Source of the DNA: UBA1723 sp045629285
GTDB taxonomy: Bacteria; Bacteroidota; Bacteroidia; Bacteroidales; Paludibacteraceae
Reading direction: 5' to 3'
NCBI GenBank assembly: GCA_045629285.1
Contig: JAZQQY010000047.1
Coordinates: 1 to 64,000 of the forward strand
DNA length: 64,000 bases
The notes under the pieces are model-generated. The model ran no database searches. It was not told the DNA's origin and worked only from the letters and a program-made list of their open reading frames with translations. The position numbers and the translations under genes are program-made. Shown one piece after another: positions 6,783-15,915 of this stretch (positions are counted from its first letter, which is position 1; each line of letters opens with the position of its first letter).

Positions 6783-9179
6783 TTATCCCATGATAACCTC
6801 TACGTTGCAACCGTTAGTAAGCATGTCTGCTGGAACGACATTGCCTGTTACAGCCTTACCGTCGACAGTGATGCTCTTAACACCCTTCTCAACCTTCTTA
6901 GGGTTCTTAACTACAATGTTTACTGTGTTGCCACGGAAACGACGAGTTGCCTTGAATCCCTCCCATGCAGGGATACATGGATCGATTAGCAATCCGTTGT
7001 AGTCTGGACGGATACCAAGGATGTACTGTGCTGCTGTGAAGTATGCCCAAGATGCTGTACCTGACAACCATGGACAACGGCTCTGACCTGCACGCATGTT
7101 GTAAGTAGAACATGTTGTCTGAGCGTATACGTAAGGCTCGATCTGACGAATCTCAGCACGTGTATTATAGTTTGCAGGAAGGTAGTTCTTGTAGTTCTTG
7201 AATGCACGCTTACCGTGACCAAGAATACAGTCTGCCATGATACCCCAACCCTGAGTGTGCTGGAATACTGCAGCGTTCTCCTTCATACCCTTGATGAACA
7301 ATGGAGCCTTGATTACGCTTGCCTCTGTCTTCTCGAAAGGAGGATCGCAAAGTACAAGACCGTATTCAATTGCAAGGTGCTTCTCTACTGAGTTCATTAC
7401 GATCTCAGCTCTCTCGCCAGTTGCCTGACCTGAGATGATTGCCCACGACTGTGGATTCAACCAGATGTTACCCTCCTTGATTGGGTTCTTGCTTGTACCG
7501 AATACGTAACCGTCCTCCTTGATAGCACGTACGTACCACTCTCCGTCCCAAGCTGCCTTGTCGATGTTAGCAGAAAGAGTCGACAAATGACCCTCAGCCC
7601 ACTTAACCTCGTCGAACTTAGATAGACGTGTACAGATATCGATATATACTGTTAGAGCGTAACGAAGCTGCATAGCTACGAATACTGTCTCTCCCTTAGC
7701 ACCTAGTACTAGACAGTCGTTCCAGTCTGCCTTCAAACCGCATGGAAGACCATTCTTGCCTAGACGGTCAAGGTTGAACTGGATAGCACGACGAAGGTGA
7801 TCAAGCACTGTACCCTCACCCTTGTCTGAGTATGGAAGTACCTTGTTGTAGTAATCCATGTTACCGATCTCCTTAACGTATGTCGGTACTGTGTTGAACA
7901 ACCACATACAGTCGTCTGAACGGAACTCGTTCTCTGGAGTTGGAGCCTCGTGACCAGGATTGTGTGCGAAAGGCTTAACGACTGGCATTGCTCCACCGTT
8001 TGAGTTCTGACCTGTTAGCATAAGCTCAAGTCTCTCTACAACCTCTTCTGGAATGTTGTGAACAACACCAAGCATATCCTGGATTGTATCACGGTAACCC
8101 ATACCGTCACGCTCACCACGATAGATCAATGAAGCTGCACGGCTCCATGCGTATGTGATAAGGTTGTTGAATGGATTCCACATATTGATCATTGAGTTGA
8201 AATCAGCATCTGGAGTCTCAGCTGAAAGTCCCTCGATACGGCCGTGCCAGTAGTCTACTACCTTCTTGTACTCAGCCTCTACCTTTGCAGGCGATGCTAC
8301 GATCTCAGCGGCCTTCTTACCCTCAACCCAAGCCTTACCGATACCAAGAACTACTGTGAACTCCTTAGTCTCGCCAGCCTCAAGTGTCAAGTCAACCTGA
8401 AGCGTACCACAACCGTTGTCACCCTCAGTAACTGTGTTTCCACATACTCCGTTGACAACTGACTCTGGATTTGCGTAAGTGTGGTATAGACCGATGAACT
8501 TGTCGCGATCTGAATCGTAACCAGTTACAGGCTGACCTACAACTCCGATGAAAGAGTGACGAGCCTGGTCCTTATTCTGGAAGTTATCTGGCTCCTCTGG
8601 CATGTAAAGGTTGTTACCGTGATCGATAAAACCATCTGCGTAAGAAGTCTTTACGATATACTGAGTGTACTGCAAGTTGTTGCTATCATCGTGCATGTTC
8701 CAGTTTGAAGCGAACTCTGCGTAAGTGAAAGCACGTAGGTTTCTCTTCTTGCCTGAGTTGTTAGTTACCTTTACTCTCCAAACCTCGAACTCCTGTCCTA
8801 GTGGAACGAAGTAAAGAGTCTCAGTCTTGATTCCTTCGTACTCAGATGAGATGATCGTGTAAGCAGAACCGTGACGACACTCGCTCTTGTACTTGTCAAG
8901 AGGCTTGCCTACTGGCTGCCAGCTACCACTCCAGAAATCCTTTGAATCAAGATCGTGTAGGTAGATGTAGCGACCTGGCTGGTCGTTAGGAACTGTATTA
9001 AACTTTAGGCGAAGGAAACATCCCTGCACTGATGAACGGTAGAATGAATATCCACCTGCGTTGTTTGTGATGATTGCACCGTAACGAGTGTCACCAAGGT
9101 AGTTGCTCCACGACTTTGGAGTAGCTGGGTTGGTTACAACATACTCTTTACGCTTGTCATCAAAATGTCCGAACTGCAT
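6783..9179 (-). CDS. Cellobiose phosphorylase, glycoside hydrolase family 94
   Basis: 798 residues, the usual length for GH94 cellobiose phosphorylases. It starts MQFGHFDDKRKEYVVTNPAT and has the N-terminal beta-sandwich (about 1-300), a linker helix region, the (alpha/alpha)6 barrel (about 330-720) and a C-terminal beta domain. The motif GLKADWNDCL carries the catalytic general acid, Asp488, in the position of Asp490 of the Cellvibrio enzyme. The reaction is cellobiose + phosphate giving glucose 1-phosphate + glucose, which saves ATP. No signal peptide, so it acts on imported cellobiose in the cytoplasm; this fits the two GH9 cellulases in the window. Cellodextrin or laminaribiose phosphorylase activity cannot be excluded by eye. 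It is a single-gene transcript with codon use like its neighbours. Confidence 0.93.
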   Translation of the reverse strand: MQFGHFDDKRKEYVVTNPATPKSWSNYLGDTRYGAIITNNAGGYSFYRSSVQGCFLRLKFNTVPNDQPGRYIYLHDLDSKDFWSGSWQPVGKPLDKYKSECRHGSAYTIISSEYEGIKTETLYFVPLGQEFEVWRVKVTNNSGKKRNLRAFTYAEFASNWNMHDDSNNLQYTQYIVKTSYADGFIDHGNNLYMPEEPDNFQNKDQARHSFIGVVGQPVTGYDSDRDKFIGLYHTYANPESVVNGVCGNTVTEGDNGCGTLQVDLTLEAGETKEFTVVLGIGKAWVEGKKAAEIVASPAKVEAEYKKVVDYWHGRIEGLSAETPDADFNSMINMWNPFNNLITYAWSRAASLIYRGERDGMGYRDTIQDMLGVVHNIPEEVVERLELMLTGQNSNGGAMPVVKPFAHNPGHEAPTPENEFRSDDCMWLFNTVPTYVKEIGNMDYYNKVLPYSDKGEGTVLDHLRRAIQFNLDRLGKNGLPCGLKADWNDCLVLGAKGETVFVAMQLRYALTVYIDICTRLSKFDEVKWAEGHLSTLSANIDKAAWDGEWYVRAIKEDGYVFGTSKNPIKEGNIWLNPQSWAIISGQATGERAEIVMNSVEKHLAIEYGLVLCDPPFEKTEASVIKAPLFIKGMKENAAVFQHTQGWGIMADCILGHGKRAFKNYKNYLPANYNTRAEIRQIEPYVYAQTTCSTYNMRAGQSRCPWLSGTASWAYFTAAQYILGIRPDYNGLLIDPCIPAWEGFKATRRFRGNTVNIVVKNPKKVEKGVKSITVDGKAVTGNVVPADMLTNGCNVEVIMG

Positions 9180-9242
9180 AAATTATTTATTGTTTGTTAT
9201 TATTCTTTTTGAGTCCTATTACCTCAAGATATGTTATCAATG

Positions 9243-9250
9243 CAAAAGTA
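9243..9250 (-). promoter_or_regulatory. -7 promoter element of the GH94 gene
   Basis: Reads TACTTTTG on the minus strand, matching TAnnTTTG, 64 bases before the start codon at 9179. No convincing -33 TTTG is present at the expected distance, so this is a partial assignment. Confidence 0.5.
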
Positions 9251-9309
9251 AGCAATAAAAATGAACTATCGGAAAGACGCGAGTATGTTTTTTAATTAGG
9301 TTTTGTTGA

Positions 9310-9648
9310 TACGAAAAAAAAATTGAAATACACAAGGCTACAGGTAGCGATAATATCGACGACTTGTTGAAGGCAGCCAACCATTTTGCTAGTTTGGCAT
9401 CTACATTTAAGGGAACTGAAACATACGTCATGATCAATATCGCTAACGAGTGGCACAACTCTTCTGCTGCGTCCAACTGGCGCGATGGATACGTGAAGGC
9501 CGTTCCTATTCTTCGAAAGGCTGGAATTCGCAACTGTATCATGGTAGATGCAGGAGGTTATGGCCAGAATGCCGCTACTATCCATACTTATGGCAGGGAT
9601 GTTCTTTTGAAGGTAGGAAGCAAAGTTAGTAAGTTCATAAAGAAATAG
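9310..9648 (+). pseudogene. Remnant of a GH5 beta-mannanase
   Basis: An open frame of 112 codons with no ATG. It matches the middle of GH5 endo-beta-mannanases: IEIHKATGSDNIDDLLKAAN, then 'YVMINIANEWHN' (with the catalytic acid/base Glu in the NEW motif), then 'WRDGYVKAVPILRKAG' and 'MVDAGGYGQNAATIH'. The N-terminal strands, the second catalytic Glu and the last third of the barrel are missing; the frame ends in an unrelated 'SKVSKFIKK'. The usual HDATG motif reads HKATG. The homologous stretch is uninterrupted, so deletion was probably fairly recent. Presumably inactive. Confidence 0.75.
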
Positions 9649-9676
9649 TCGGAGGAGTAATAAGTTTTCATGAAAG

Positions 9677-9710
9677 AGAGGATGTGGCAAATTATTTTGA
9701 CACACCCTCT
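9677..9710 (+). terminator. Terminator behind the mannanase remnant
   Basis: Arms 9677-9691 and 9696-9710 match at 13 of 15 positions around a 4-base loop, followed by a pyrimidine-rich run with TTTT. Probably the original terminator of the mannanase gene. Confidence 0.55.
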
Positions 9711-9792
9711 TTCCCTTTTGATGGTGTAGAGGCGCTGTCCAGAGCGATTACGGGGAAATCGATGCACAACGGCTCTAACAACCATCTTATTC

Positions 9793-9829
9793 TAAGCTAA
9801 TAGCTATTAGCTACTAGCTGGTAGCTTTT
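9793..9829. repeat. Nested tagct palindromes
   Basis: An 18-base perfect palindrome (agctaatagctattagct, 9795-9812) is followed immediately by a second interrupted palindrome using the same tagct core. It ends at the stop codon of the uridine-kinase-like gene and may serve as its minus-strand terminator. Confidence 0.5.
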
Positions 9830-11474
9830 AATATTTGAAGCTGCTTCCTCCCACGAACTCTCTCAACAATGAAGTAGTAGGTATCTCGTTCTCCGGAATT
9901 TCTGCGAAGTACGACAAGAAGTTAAGCAGACGATGAGCCTCTGAATATACTGGCGAAGTCTGCGGTACCATCGATAGCGGAGCAAGTGCATGATGCTTAA
10001 GAACGCAAAGCTCGAAGATCATTGCTGAGTTGAACATTGCGTCTGCCTCCTCCTGATATGGCACAATCCATTTTTCTTCTCCCTTCATCACATCCGGCCA
10101 ACGTTTGATCGTATCCTCTGCCGAGTAGCCACGGTATTTGAAGTCGCGTACGATACGACGGATCAAACGGTTGTCGGTGTTTGGAATACAGTTGTGGTTG
10201 TCGAGAGATATTGATGTAAGGGCAGATACGAAGATTTTGAACTTGTTCTCTGCTGGAATCTTCTCTGTTAGTTTTGGATTCAATGCGTGAATGCCCTCGA
10301 AGATCAAGACCTCGCTTCCGCTGATCTGGATTGTATCTCCAGCCTCACGCTCTCCTGTCTCGAAGTTGTAGCGAGGAAGAGTCACCTTCTCACCAGCAAT
10401 TAGTTTGTTCAAGTCGTTATTGAAAAGATCCAAATCCAAAGCGTATAGACTCTCGAAATCGTAGTTTCCATTCTCATCCTTTGGAGTAAGCCGACGTGGC
10501 ACGAAGTAGTCGTCCAATGAAACTGCAATAGGTTTCAAACCGCATACTGCAAGCTGGACAGCTAATCTCTTGCTGGAAGTAGTCTTGCCGGACGACGATG
10601 GACCTGCAAGCAAAATGACGCGAACCTTAGGTCGGCGAGCAATTTCGTCGGCTATAAGAGCGATTTTCTTCTCCTGAAGAGCCTCTGCGATTTTGATAAG
10701 GTTACTAGCGTTATTTTTCTCAAGTAAACCGATGTTTAAGTCGCCAACATTCTCGAAACCAAGAAGTTGGTTGAATGTTGTATGCTCTGAGAAAGCTTTC
10801 AAAAGCTGAGGCTCTTGACGCACTGAAGCTAATTCTGTTGGCTTTTCTGCCGACGGGACAGTAAGAAGTATTGCACCGTTGTATGGAGTAAGTGCGAATT
10901 TGTCAAGATATCCTGCATTTGGGACAAGAGCACCGTAATAGAAATCATATTGTTCTCCGACACGGTACAACTCAGTGTACATTTCTCCGCGACTTTTCAA
11001 TATATTCACCTTGTCGAAAGAAGCGTTGTCCTCGAAATATTGGATTGCCCATGAAGTAGGTACTATCTCCTGTACAAATTCAGTCTTCTTCGATATGTTT
11101 TCACGTATTCTTTCCGATAGTCGACGGCATAGATCCTCGTTTACATCACCAAGACCAGCTACCTGACAAAGATATCCGCCAGATATAGGGTGCTCGATAC
11201 GTAAGCAAGCGTCTTTATTGATATGTGTTACTGCCTCATATAATAGGAATGATATACTGCGTAGATATGCTCTGACACCGTGAAGGGAATCCAAACCTAG
11301 GAATTCAACACATTTAGGTTTATATACGCAGAACTTCAAGTCTTTGATCTTTCCGTTAACTTTTGCTACTATCGCTTTGACATCCTTTGGACAGATTTCT
11401 TCCAATGTGATGCCAGCGGGATATGAATTAGTTATATTGCTGTTTACGCAATGTATTTTTACTTTCTTTTCCAT
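9828..11474 (-). CDS. Uridine kinase-like nucleoside kinase with threonyl-tRNA-synthetase-like N-terminus
   Basis: 548 residues. The C-terminal part is a phosphoribulokinase/uridine kinase P-loop domain: Walker A GPSSSGKTTSS at 291-301, then the substrate-binding VSLDDYFVPR and the 'EVLIFEGIHALNP' Walker B region. The N-terminal 230 residues resemble the TGS and editing-associated (SAD-like) domains of threonyl-tRNA synthetase, an arrangement seen in many Bacteroidetes and clostridial proteins annotated as nucleoside kinase. The phosphate acceptor is unproven; uridine is the usual guess. Cytoplasmic. It is a single gene with no close partner on its strand. The role of the ThrRS-like part is unknown, possibly ligand sensing. 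Confidence 0.85.
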   Translation of the reverse strand: MEKKVKIHCVNSNITNSYPAGITLEEICPKDVKAIVAKVNGKIKDLKFCVYKPKCVEFLGLDSLHGVRAYLRSISFLLYEAVTHINKDACLRIEHPISGGYLCQVAGLGDVNEDLCRRLSERIRENISKKTEFVQEIVPTSWAIQYFEDNASFDKVNILKSRGEMYTELYRVGEQYDFYYGALVPNAGYLDKFALTPYNGAILLTVPSAEKPTELASVRQEPQLLKAFSEHTTFNQLLGFENVGDLNIGLLEKNNASNLIKIAEALQEKKIALIADEIARRPKVRVILLAGPSSSGKTTSSKRLAVQLAVCGLKPIAVSLDDYFVPRRLTPKDENGNYDFESLYALDLDLFNNDLNKLIAGEKVTLPRYNFETGEREAGDTIQISGSEVLIFEGIHALNPKLTEKIPAENKFKIFVSALTSISLDNHNCIPNTDNRLIRRIVRDFKYRGYSAEDTIKRWPDVMKGEEKWIVPYQEEADAMFNSAMIFELCVLKHHALAPLSMVPQTSPVYSEAHRLLNFLSYFAEIPENEIPTTSLLREFVGGSSFKY

Positions 11475-11661
11475 GGCTATAAATGTTATTCGGTCAAATA
11501 TTTTACACTAAGATATATGTTTATGATTCTATTTAGAAAGAAAAAAGTGGAAAAAATAGCATGAAGTGATATACAACATCTATTCGTAAATGAAAAAAGC
11601 CAAAATAACCTTTTTTAACACAAAAAAAGTGGCAAATATTAGTTTTGTATTTCAAAAATTG

Positions 11662-11669
11662 TAATTTTG
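11662..11669 (+). promoter_or_regulatory. -7 promoter element of the TPR gene
   Basis: TAATTTTG matches TAnnTTTG. A TTTTG lies at 11643-11647 but only 14 bases upstream. Transcripts would have a leader of about 115 bases that contains complementary arms tatagacg and cgtctata (11675-11717). The rest of the 320-base gap 11475-11794 holds nothing else I can name. Confidence 0.5.
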
Positions 11670-11794
11670 CATCTGTATAGACGTAGGTCGATTAATGTAA
11701 AAGGTCGTCGCGTCTATAGAGAACTTGAATATTGGGTTAATAAATATCTTTAAACGTCAGTTGTCTTGAGATAACGGACTAAACGATTTAGAAA

Positions 11795-12451
11795 ATGAAA
11801 AAATTTTTATTTCTACTAGTGTCAACAGTTTGTTTTGCGTTGACTGCGCAGGCACAGAAGAGTGTAACTGAGTACTTCAACGAGGGTATTCAGAAGTACC
11901 GCAACGCTGAGTACAAGGCAGCAATCCAGAGCTTCAACAAGGTACTTGAGCTAAATCCAAAGTTCATTGAGGCTTACGGCAACATGGGTAACGCAAAATT
12001 CCGACTTGGTGATTATAAGGGTGCTAAGGCTGATTATGATATCGTTCTTGAGTCAAATCCTAACGATGCCTTGACGTTCTACAACCGTGCTACTGCAAGA
12101 AAGGAGCTTGGTGATGTTAAGGGTTCTATCGATGATAACAATGCAGCAATCAAGATCAATCCTAAGTTTGCTGAGGCTTACTTCAACAGAGGTAACTCAT
12201 ACGCAGAGCTTGGTGATGAGAAGGCTGCAATGAAGGATTACAATAAGGCAATTGCTCTTACACCTCAGTTCGCTAAGGCATACTACAATCGTGGTCACCT
12301 TCGTTACAAGGGTGGTGATGTAGAGGCTGCTGCTCTTGACTGGGAGCGCGCTGCATCTCTTGACTTCTACAAGGCATTCGATTCTTTGAAGGAGTATTGC
12401 GGTATCGGAACTCAGGAAACAAACTGTGATCCAACTGTAGGTTTGAAGTAA
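11795..12451 (+). CDS. Exported tetratricopeptide repeat protein
   Basis: 218 residues with a signal peptide ending at about residue 20 (LTAQAQ). The mature protein is five consecutive TPR units of 34 residues, each with the G/A pattern (YGNMGNAKFRLGDYKGAKAD; YFNRGNSYAELGDEKAAMKD), capped by a short helix with a CGIGTQETNC tail that may form a disulphide. TPR proteins act as protein-protein adaptors; here in the periplasm. It stands alone with its own promoter and terminator. The codon use is highly biased and matches abundant genes of the window, suggesting good expression. No partner can be named. Confidence 0.88.
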   Translation: MKKFLFLLVSTVCFALTAQAQKSVTEYFNEGIQKYRNAEYKAAIQSFNKVLELNPKFIEAYGNMGNAKFRLGDYKGAKADYDIVLESNPNDALTFYNRATARKELGDVKGSIDDNNAAIKINPKFAEAYFNRGNSYAELGDEKAAMKDYNKAIALTPQFAKAYYNRGHLRYKGGDVEAAALDWERAASLDFYKAFDSLKEYCGIGTQETNCDPTVGLK

Positions 12452-12475
12452 TTGAAATTACTGGAAAGGATTCAT

Positions 12476-12501
12476 AAAGGTCGGGTGAAAGCCTGACCTT
12501 T
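12476..12501 (+). terminator. Terminator of the TPR gene
   Basis: Arms 12476-12485 and 12492-12501 (10 bp, one G:U), loop of 6, then a run of T. Classic intrinsic terminator 24 bases after the stop codon. Confidence 0.85.
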
Positions 12502-12636
12502 TTTTATGCGAATAATTTACTACTTTCGCAGTCAGTATAAGAATGTAGATTCGATCTACTAAAAACTATTCACAATGACACGCATATCCTTGTCTATGGA
12601 GAACGAACTGATGTAACCTTCAATTGGTAAGATAAT

Positions 12637-12670
12637 AAAGCCTGCAAGACCATTCATTCTTGCAGGCTTT
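12637..12670. terminator. Orphan strong hairpin in an intergenic region
   Basis: Arms 12637-12649 and 12658-12670 pair perfectly over 13 bases. No intact gene ends nearby on either strand, so it probably marks the end of a lost gene. The only candidate reading frame before it is a 13-codon ORF at 12575-12616, too short to call. Confidence 0.6.
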
Positions 12671-12714
12671 GTAGTGTGTCGTTATTCAATAATGCTTGGA
12701 ATCGCACCTAAAAA

Positions 12715-12740
12715 ATAGGCAGGTGCTTATGCCTGCCTAT
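12715..12740 (-). terminator. Terminator of the glycan-binding lipoprotein gene
   Basis: Arms 12715-12723 and 12732-12740 pair perfectly over 9 bases, followed on the minus strand by a T-rich run (A-rich 12709-12715 on the plus strand). It lies 28 bases after the stop at 12769. Confidence 0.75.
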
Positions 12741-12768
12741 ATCTTTGGTCAAGTCTCACTTTGTCAGA

Positions 12769-13833
12769 TTAGTTTGCTTTTGGCACGATGCGGAAGTTGT
12801 CGAATGAAATCATCACATCAGCATCAGCATCCGGCATGCCGAATACCATAACAGAGAAGTTGACTGCCTTCTTCAAGTCCAACTTCAAATCAGACTTTGG
12901 TTTGTCGTCGTTGTAGATATAGTTGAACTCAGTCAACGGAATGGTTACAGTCTCCCAACCATCAGTGTAGAATCCCTTAGAGAAATCCTTTCCTCCGTTC
13001 TGACCTGCTACAGAGTAGTTCTTGTCGTTCTTGTATGGCTCCCAACGACATATCGGAGAGATCGTACGTCCGATCTTGTCTGAATCTGTTGATGATGCAT
13101 AACCGGCGATAAACTCAGTTGTGATGTTCTTGTATGCAGCTTCTTTTGGAATGTTACACTCGAACTTCAACACTAGATCTTCAACCTTGTAGTCGCAGAA
13201 TGGCAATCCGGCGATAGAGATAGCGCCACGTCCACCTTCGTCATATCCGTGCATATACTGTAGCCATAGGTCGCTTGTGTATGTATATGCCTGCTGCTTA
13301 GAGTATGAACCGTGAAGCAAGGCAAATTTACCTGAACAACCTTCGTCAAGTTTTCCGATATATGGCACGATATTATCACCCTCATATCTTCCTTGAACCA
13401 ACTTTCCTTCATCGTCGAATGGAATGATACCACCCCAAGTCTGGTGACGTAGGTCGAAATCCATGATGATATTACGGTTGTCTCTGAATGTGAAGTCAGA
13501 AGTAGACACACCGGCAAGATTCTTAACTTTAATCTTTCCTGTCCATGCCTTATCTGGAACCGTGACAATGATCATGTCATCCTGAGACTCAATTACATCA
13601 GCCTGGACAGAATCGTTAAAGAATTGTGTATCAAAATATACTTTTGCATTAGCGAGACCTGAGCCATAGATTACAGCCTTTCCACCTGCAGGAACAAACT
13701 CAGCCTTCATTCCTGAAATCTGAGGCACATCAATGTCTACGGCCTCTACGCGCTCTGCGCGATTTGAACATCCACTCAAAAGAACGGAAGTCAGAATGCC
13801 GCAAATTCCTAAATTTTTAATTTCTCTCTTCAT
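12769..13833 (-). CDS. Surface glycan-binding-like lipoprotein with IPT/TIG domain
   Basis: 354 residues. The lipobox LLSGC puts the lipidated Cys at residue 22. Residues 33-118 form an IPT/TIG Ig-like domain (GGKAVIYGSGLANAKVYF through 'AWTGKIKVKNLAGVS'). Residues 120-354 look like a beta-sandwich carbohydrate-binding domain of the SGBP-B type, rich in Trp and Tyr (LRHQTWGGIIPFDDEG; SDLWLQYMHGYDEGGRGAIS). This architecture is typical of the surface glycan-binding proteins encoded next to SusC/SusD pairs, but none is present here, so this is an orphan. The glycan cannot be told; nearby GH94 and GH9 genes suggest beta-glucan. Seventy-six bases separate it from the GT2 gene upstream. Confidence 0.75.
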   Translation of the reverse strand: MKREIKNLGICGILTSVLLSGCSNRAERVEAVDIDVPQISGMKAEFVPAGGKAVIYGSGLANAKVYFDTQFFNDSVQADVIESQDDMIIVTVPDKAWTGKIKVKNLAGVSTSDFTFRDNRNIIMDFDLRHQTWGGIIPFDDEGKLVQGRYEGDNIVPYIGKLDEGCSGKFALLHGSYSKQQAYTYTSDLWLQYMHGYDEGGRGAISIAGLPFCDYKVEDLVLKFECNIPKEAAYKNITTEFIAGYASSTDSDKIGRTISPICRWEPYKNDKNYSVAGQNGGKDFSKGFYTDGWETVTIPLTEFNYIYNDDKPKSDLKLDLKKAVNFSVMVFGMPDADADVMISFDNFRIVPKAN

Positions 13834-13909
13834 GGCTTATATGGTATTAAATTTTTAATTTCAAATCTGAAATGCGTAATGCAAAATCATCATTTTTTCA
13901 TTAAGCATT

Positions 13910-14848
13910 TTAAAAGAATCTCTGTTTCAACATCTGTAAATCAATGTCGAATGAAGAATACCTCCATCTTTTGGATGATAGAACCTTCTTGAAGTTGTTT
14001 ATGAATCTAAATCCTGCCATTCGTGTCGGCTTGAAAATGTCTAGCGGTAAAAGCAACGACACTACGAATAGCACTAAGTTATGTAAAAATAGCAACGGTT
14101 GTTCTTTGCCTGAAAGGTAAAAGCGACGTAGTAGAACGTCATTAAACTCTTTTTCTACTTTAGATTTGCTAGTCTCACCTCTCAAAAGTGGGCTGACAAC
14201 CGGTTTTAGCAGGTCGCAATGAGTACTTGTAAGGAAGCAAGTTTTCCAACAATGCAGCCATCCCCGCAAGAACAAATCGACATCACCGCTATTGTCTGGA
14301 GCGAACAGAAGATTAAATCCTCCTAGCTCTATCAGTTTTTCTCTCGACAAGGCGACGTTGCTGCGATCCAATGTCAGTGTGTATCCCGAAGTTGGAGCCT
14401 CGCAAGGTTTGTAGTCGACATGTCTTTTCATAAAAACAGGAGTGTAGCATTGTGTGGATTCTCCATTTTGGGGATATCTGGCAACAACTCCTGCCGCGAA
14501 TATGTTCGTCTTTTCAAATTGTGGCAACACAACGTCGAAATAGTCTGTAGGTAGAAGAGTGTCTTCTGTCAAAAGTACAATTATGCTTCCTGATGCCTTG
14601 AACATACCCTTATTTGCAACTTCCGGAAACGAAGACTTCGTGTTTGCAATGAATATACGAAGATTTTCGTAATTCGAACGTAGCCTCTCCGTCTGTTGGC
14701 TCAATGCGTCTCGACCTACGACAATGACCTCTTTTTCTTGAACCAGAGACGAGTTTTCCAATGAGGCGATTGCTGCATCTATCACCTTTTCTATGCTTTG
14801 TTCCTCGTTAATCATCGGTATCACAACCGACACACTCTGCTTCAACAT
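13910..14848 (-). CDS. Family 2-like glycosyltransferase
   Basis: 312 residues. The N-terminus SVSVVIPMINEEQSIEKVI is the nucleotide-sugar-binding start of GT2 enzymes, and 'IVLLTEDTLLPTDYF' supplies the acidic metal-binding position, here E-D in place of a classical DxD. The acceptor region carries 'LGGFNLLFAPDNSGDVDLFL', typical of GT2. A hydrophobic segment near residues 255-275 suggests membrane association. It follows the glycerate-kinase-like gene by 16 bases and is probably co-transcribed with it. The unusual metal motif leaves some doubt about activity. Likely substrate is a cell-surface glycan. Confidence 0.8.
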   Translation of the reverse strand: MLKQSVSVVIPMINEEQSIEKVIDAAIASLENSSLVQEKEVIVVGRDALSQQTERLRSNYENLRIFIANTKSSFPEVANKGMFKASGSIIVLLTEDTLLPTDYFDVVLPQFEKTNIFAAGVVARYPQNGESTQCYTPVFMKRHVDYKPCEAPTSGYTLTLDRSNVALSREKLIELGGFNLLFAPDNSGDVDLFLRGWLHCWKTCFLTSTHCDLLKPVVSPLLRGETSKSKVEKEFNDVLLRRFYLSGKEQPLLFLHNLVLFVVSLLLPLDIFKPTRMAGFRFINNFKKVLSSKRWRYSSFDIDLQMLKQRFF

Positions 14849-14864
14849 TTATTGATTCGTAATC

Positions 14865-15752
14865 TTAAATATAAAGTCTATGGTTGTCGTTCACTTTGAA
14901 AAGCATGTCTGCACGCTCAGGCATCTCGGCAAGGATATGACGTGTGATTCGCTCGTAGTGGGCGATAAAACGTCGCACCTGATCTGGATTCATGATATGA
15001 GTCGCCTCTTTGCCTTTACTTGCGATTCTTAGTTTCTCCTCTTGAAGGTTTCTCCACTCGAATACCTTGTCGTAGGAAGGTACTTGAAGCATCACAAGGA
15101 AGTTAATAGTGTCGAACAAGTTCTTATAATCAGTCTTTAATTGATCGTTGACGTAATGACGCCAAGAACAGTCTTTGTCTTCGGTTGCCTCTAGGTCGTT
15201 GATTGGCGGCTCTAGCTCGGAGTCGTCCTGAGCAGTGGCATCCATACACCATCCGTCGAACAGCACTACATCCGGTTTTCCAACGAATTTTGTCCATTCC
15301 GACTGTGGATAGACGTCATCCATGGCTTTGTTGAATCGCGGAATCATAGTTACTGTGTTTTCATCCGCATTGCGAAGAGAGTTGATGATATCAAGCCCAA
15401 GCTTCACATCATGAGTGCCCGGCACACCACGAGTCATCAGCAGCGGATGCACCTCTTTTGAAAGTCTTGTGCGCTCTTGTCTGCTGAGATAAAGGTCGTC
15501 GATACTCCATGATGCCACCTTTTTGCCGAATTCCTCTTCCAGTACTAATTTGAGAAGTTCGCAGAAAGTACTTTTGCCTGCTCCTTGTGCTCCATTCACG
15601 CCAATCACTTGCATACGTGAACCGAATCCTACGTTGATAATCTTTGCCAAAGGAATATAAATTCTTGGCAGATCATCCATTAGTTCTTGGCTAAGCATCA
15701 GCTGGTCAAGCTTTTCTGAAAATGATGAATAAAGTTGATCCATAGGCTTCAC
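14865..15752 (-). CDS. P-loop kinase resembling D-glycerate 3-kinase
   Basis: 295 residues. Walker A is GAQGAGKST at 54-62 after 'QVIGVNG'. The segment 'VASWSIDDLYLSRQERTRLS' and the signature 'RGVPGTHDVKLG' are characteristic of the plant/yeast D-glycerate 3-kinase branch (YGR205W-like) of the phosphoribulokinase superfamily. The 'VVLFDGWCMDA' strand is the Walker B equivalent. The family phosphorylates glycerate with ATP in some members, though many are uncharacterised. It is the first gene of a two-gene minus-strand unit with the GT2. Cytoplasmic. Substrate assignment is by family only. Confidence 0.8.
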   Translation of the reverse strand: MKPMDQLYSSFSEKLDQLMLSQELMDDLPRIYIPLAKIINVGFGSRMQVIGVNGAQGAGKSTFCELLKLVLEEEFGKKVASWSIDDLYLSRQERTRLSKEVHPLLMTRGVPGTHDVKLGLDIINSLRNADENTVTMIPRFNKAMDDVYPQSEWTKFVGKPDVVLFDGWCMDATAQDDSELEPPINDLEATEDKDCSWRHYVNDQLKTDYKNLFDTINFLVMLQVPSYDKVFEWRNLQEEKLRIASKGKEATHIMNPDQVRRFIAHYERITRHILAEMPERADMLFKVNDNHRLYI

Positions 15753-15806
15753 AAATTTGATTCAACATGAATCCAACATCAAAATGTTCTAAAAGTTGTA
15801 TTTGTA

Positions 15807-15814
15807 CAAAGATA
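15807..15814 (-). promoter_or_regulatory. -7 promoter element of the glycerate-kinase-like gene
   Basis: Reads TATCTTTG on the minus strand, 55 bases before the start codon; no clear -33 TTTG. Confidence 0.5.
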
Positions 15815-15915
15815 TGAAAATTTCTTAAAAAAAGTTAAAACTCGGGATTTATTAGCGTTATATTTTGATTTTTTTTCTAGTATTGCATTTAGAATTTTAC
15901 ACTTAACTAAAAAGA

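Noticed and set aside
12575..12616. 13-codon ORF resembling the start of a ribbon-helix-helix regulator
   Set aside because: Too short to be a gene; the similarity covers a few residues only. It might be a relic given the orphan hairpin that follows, but I cannot support it.
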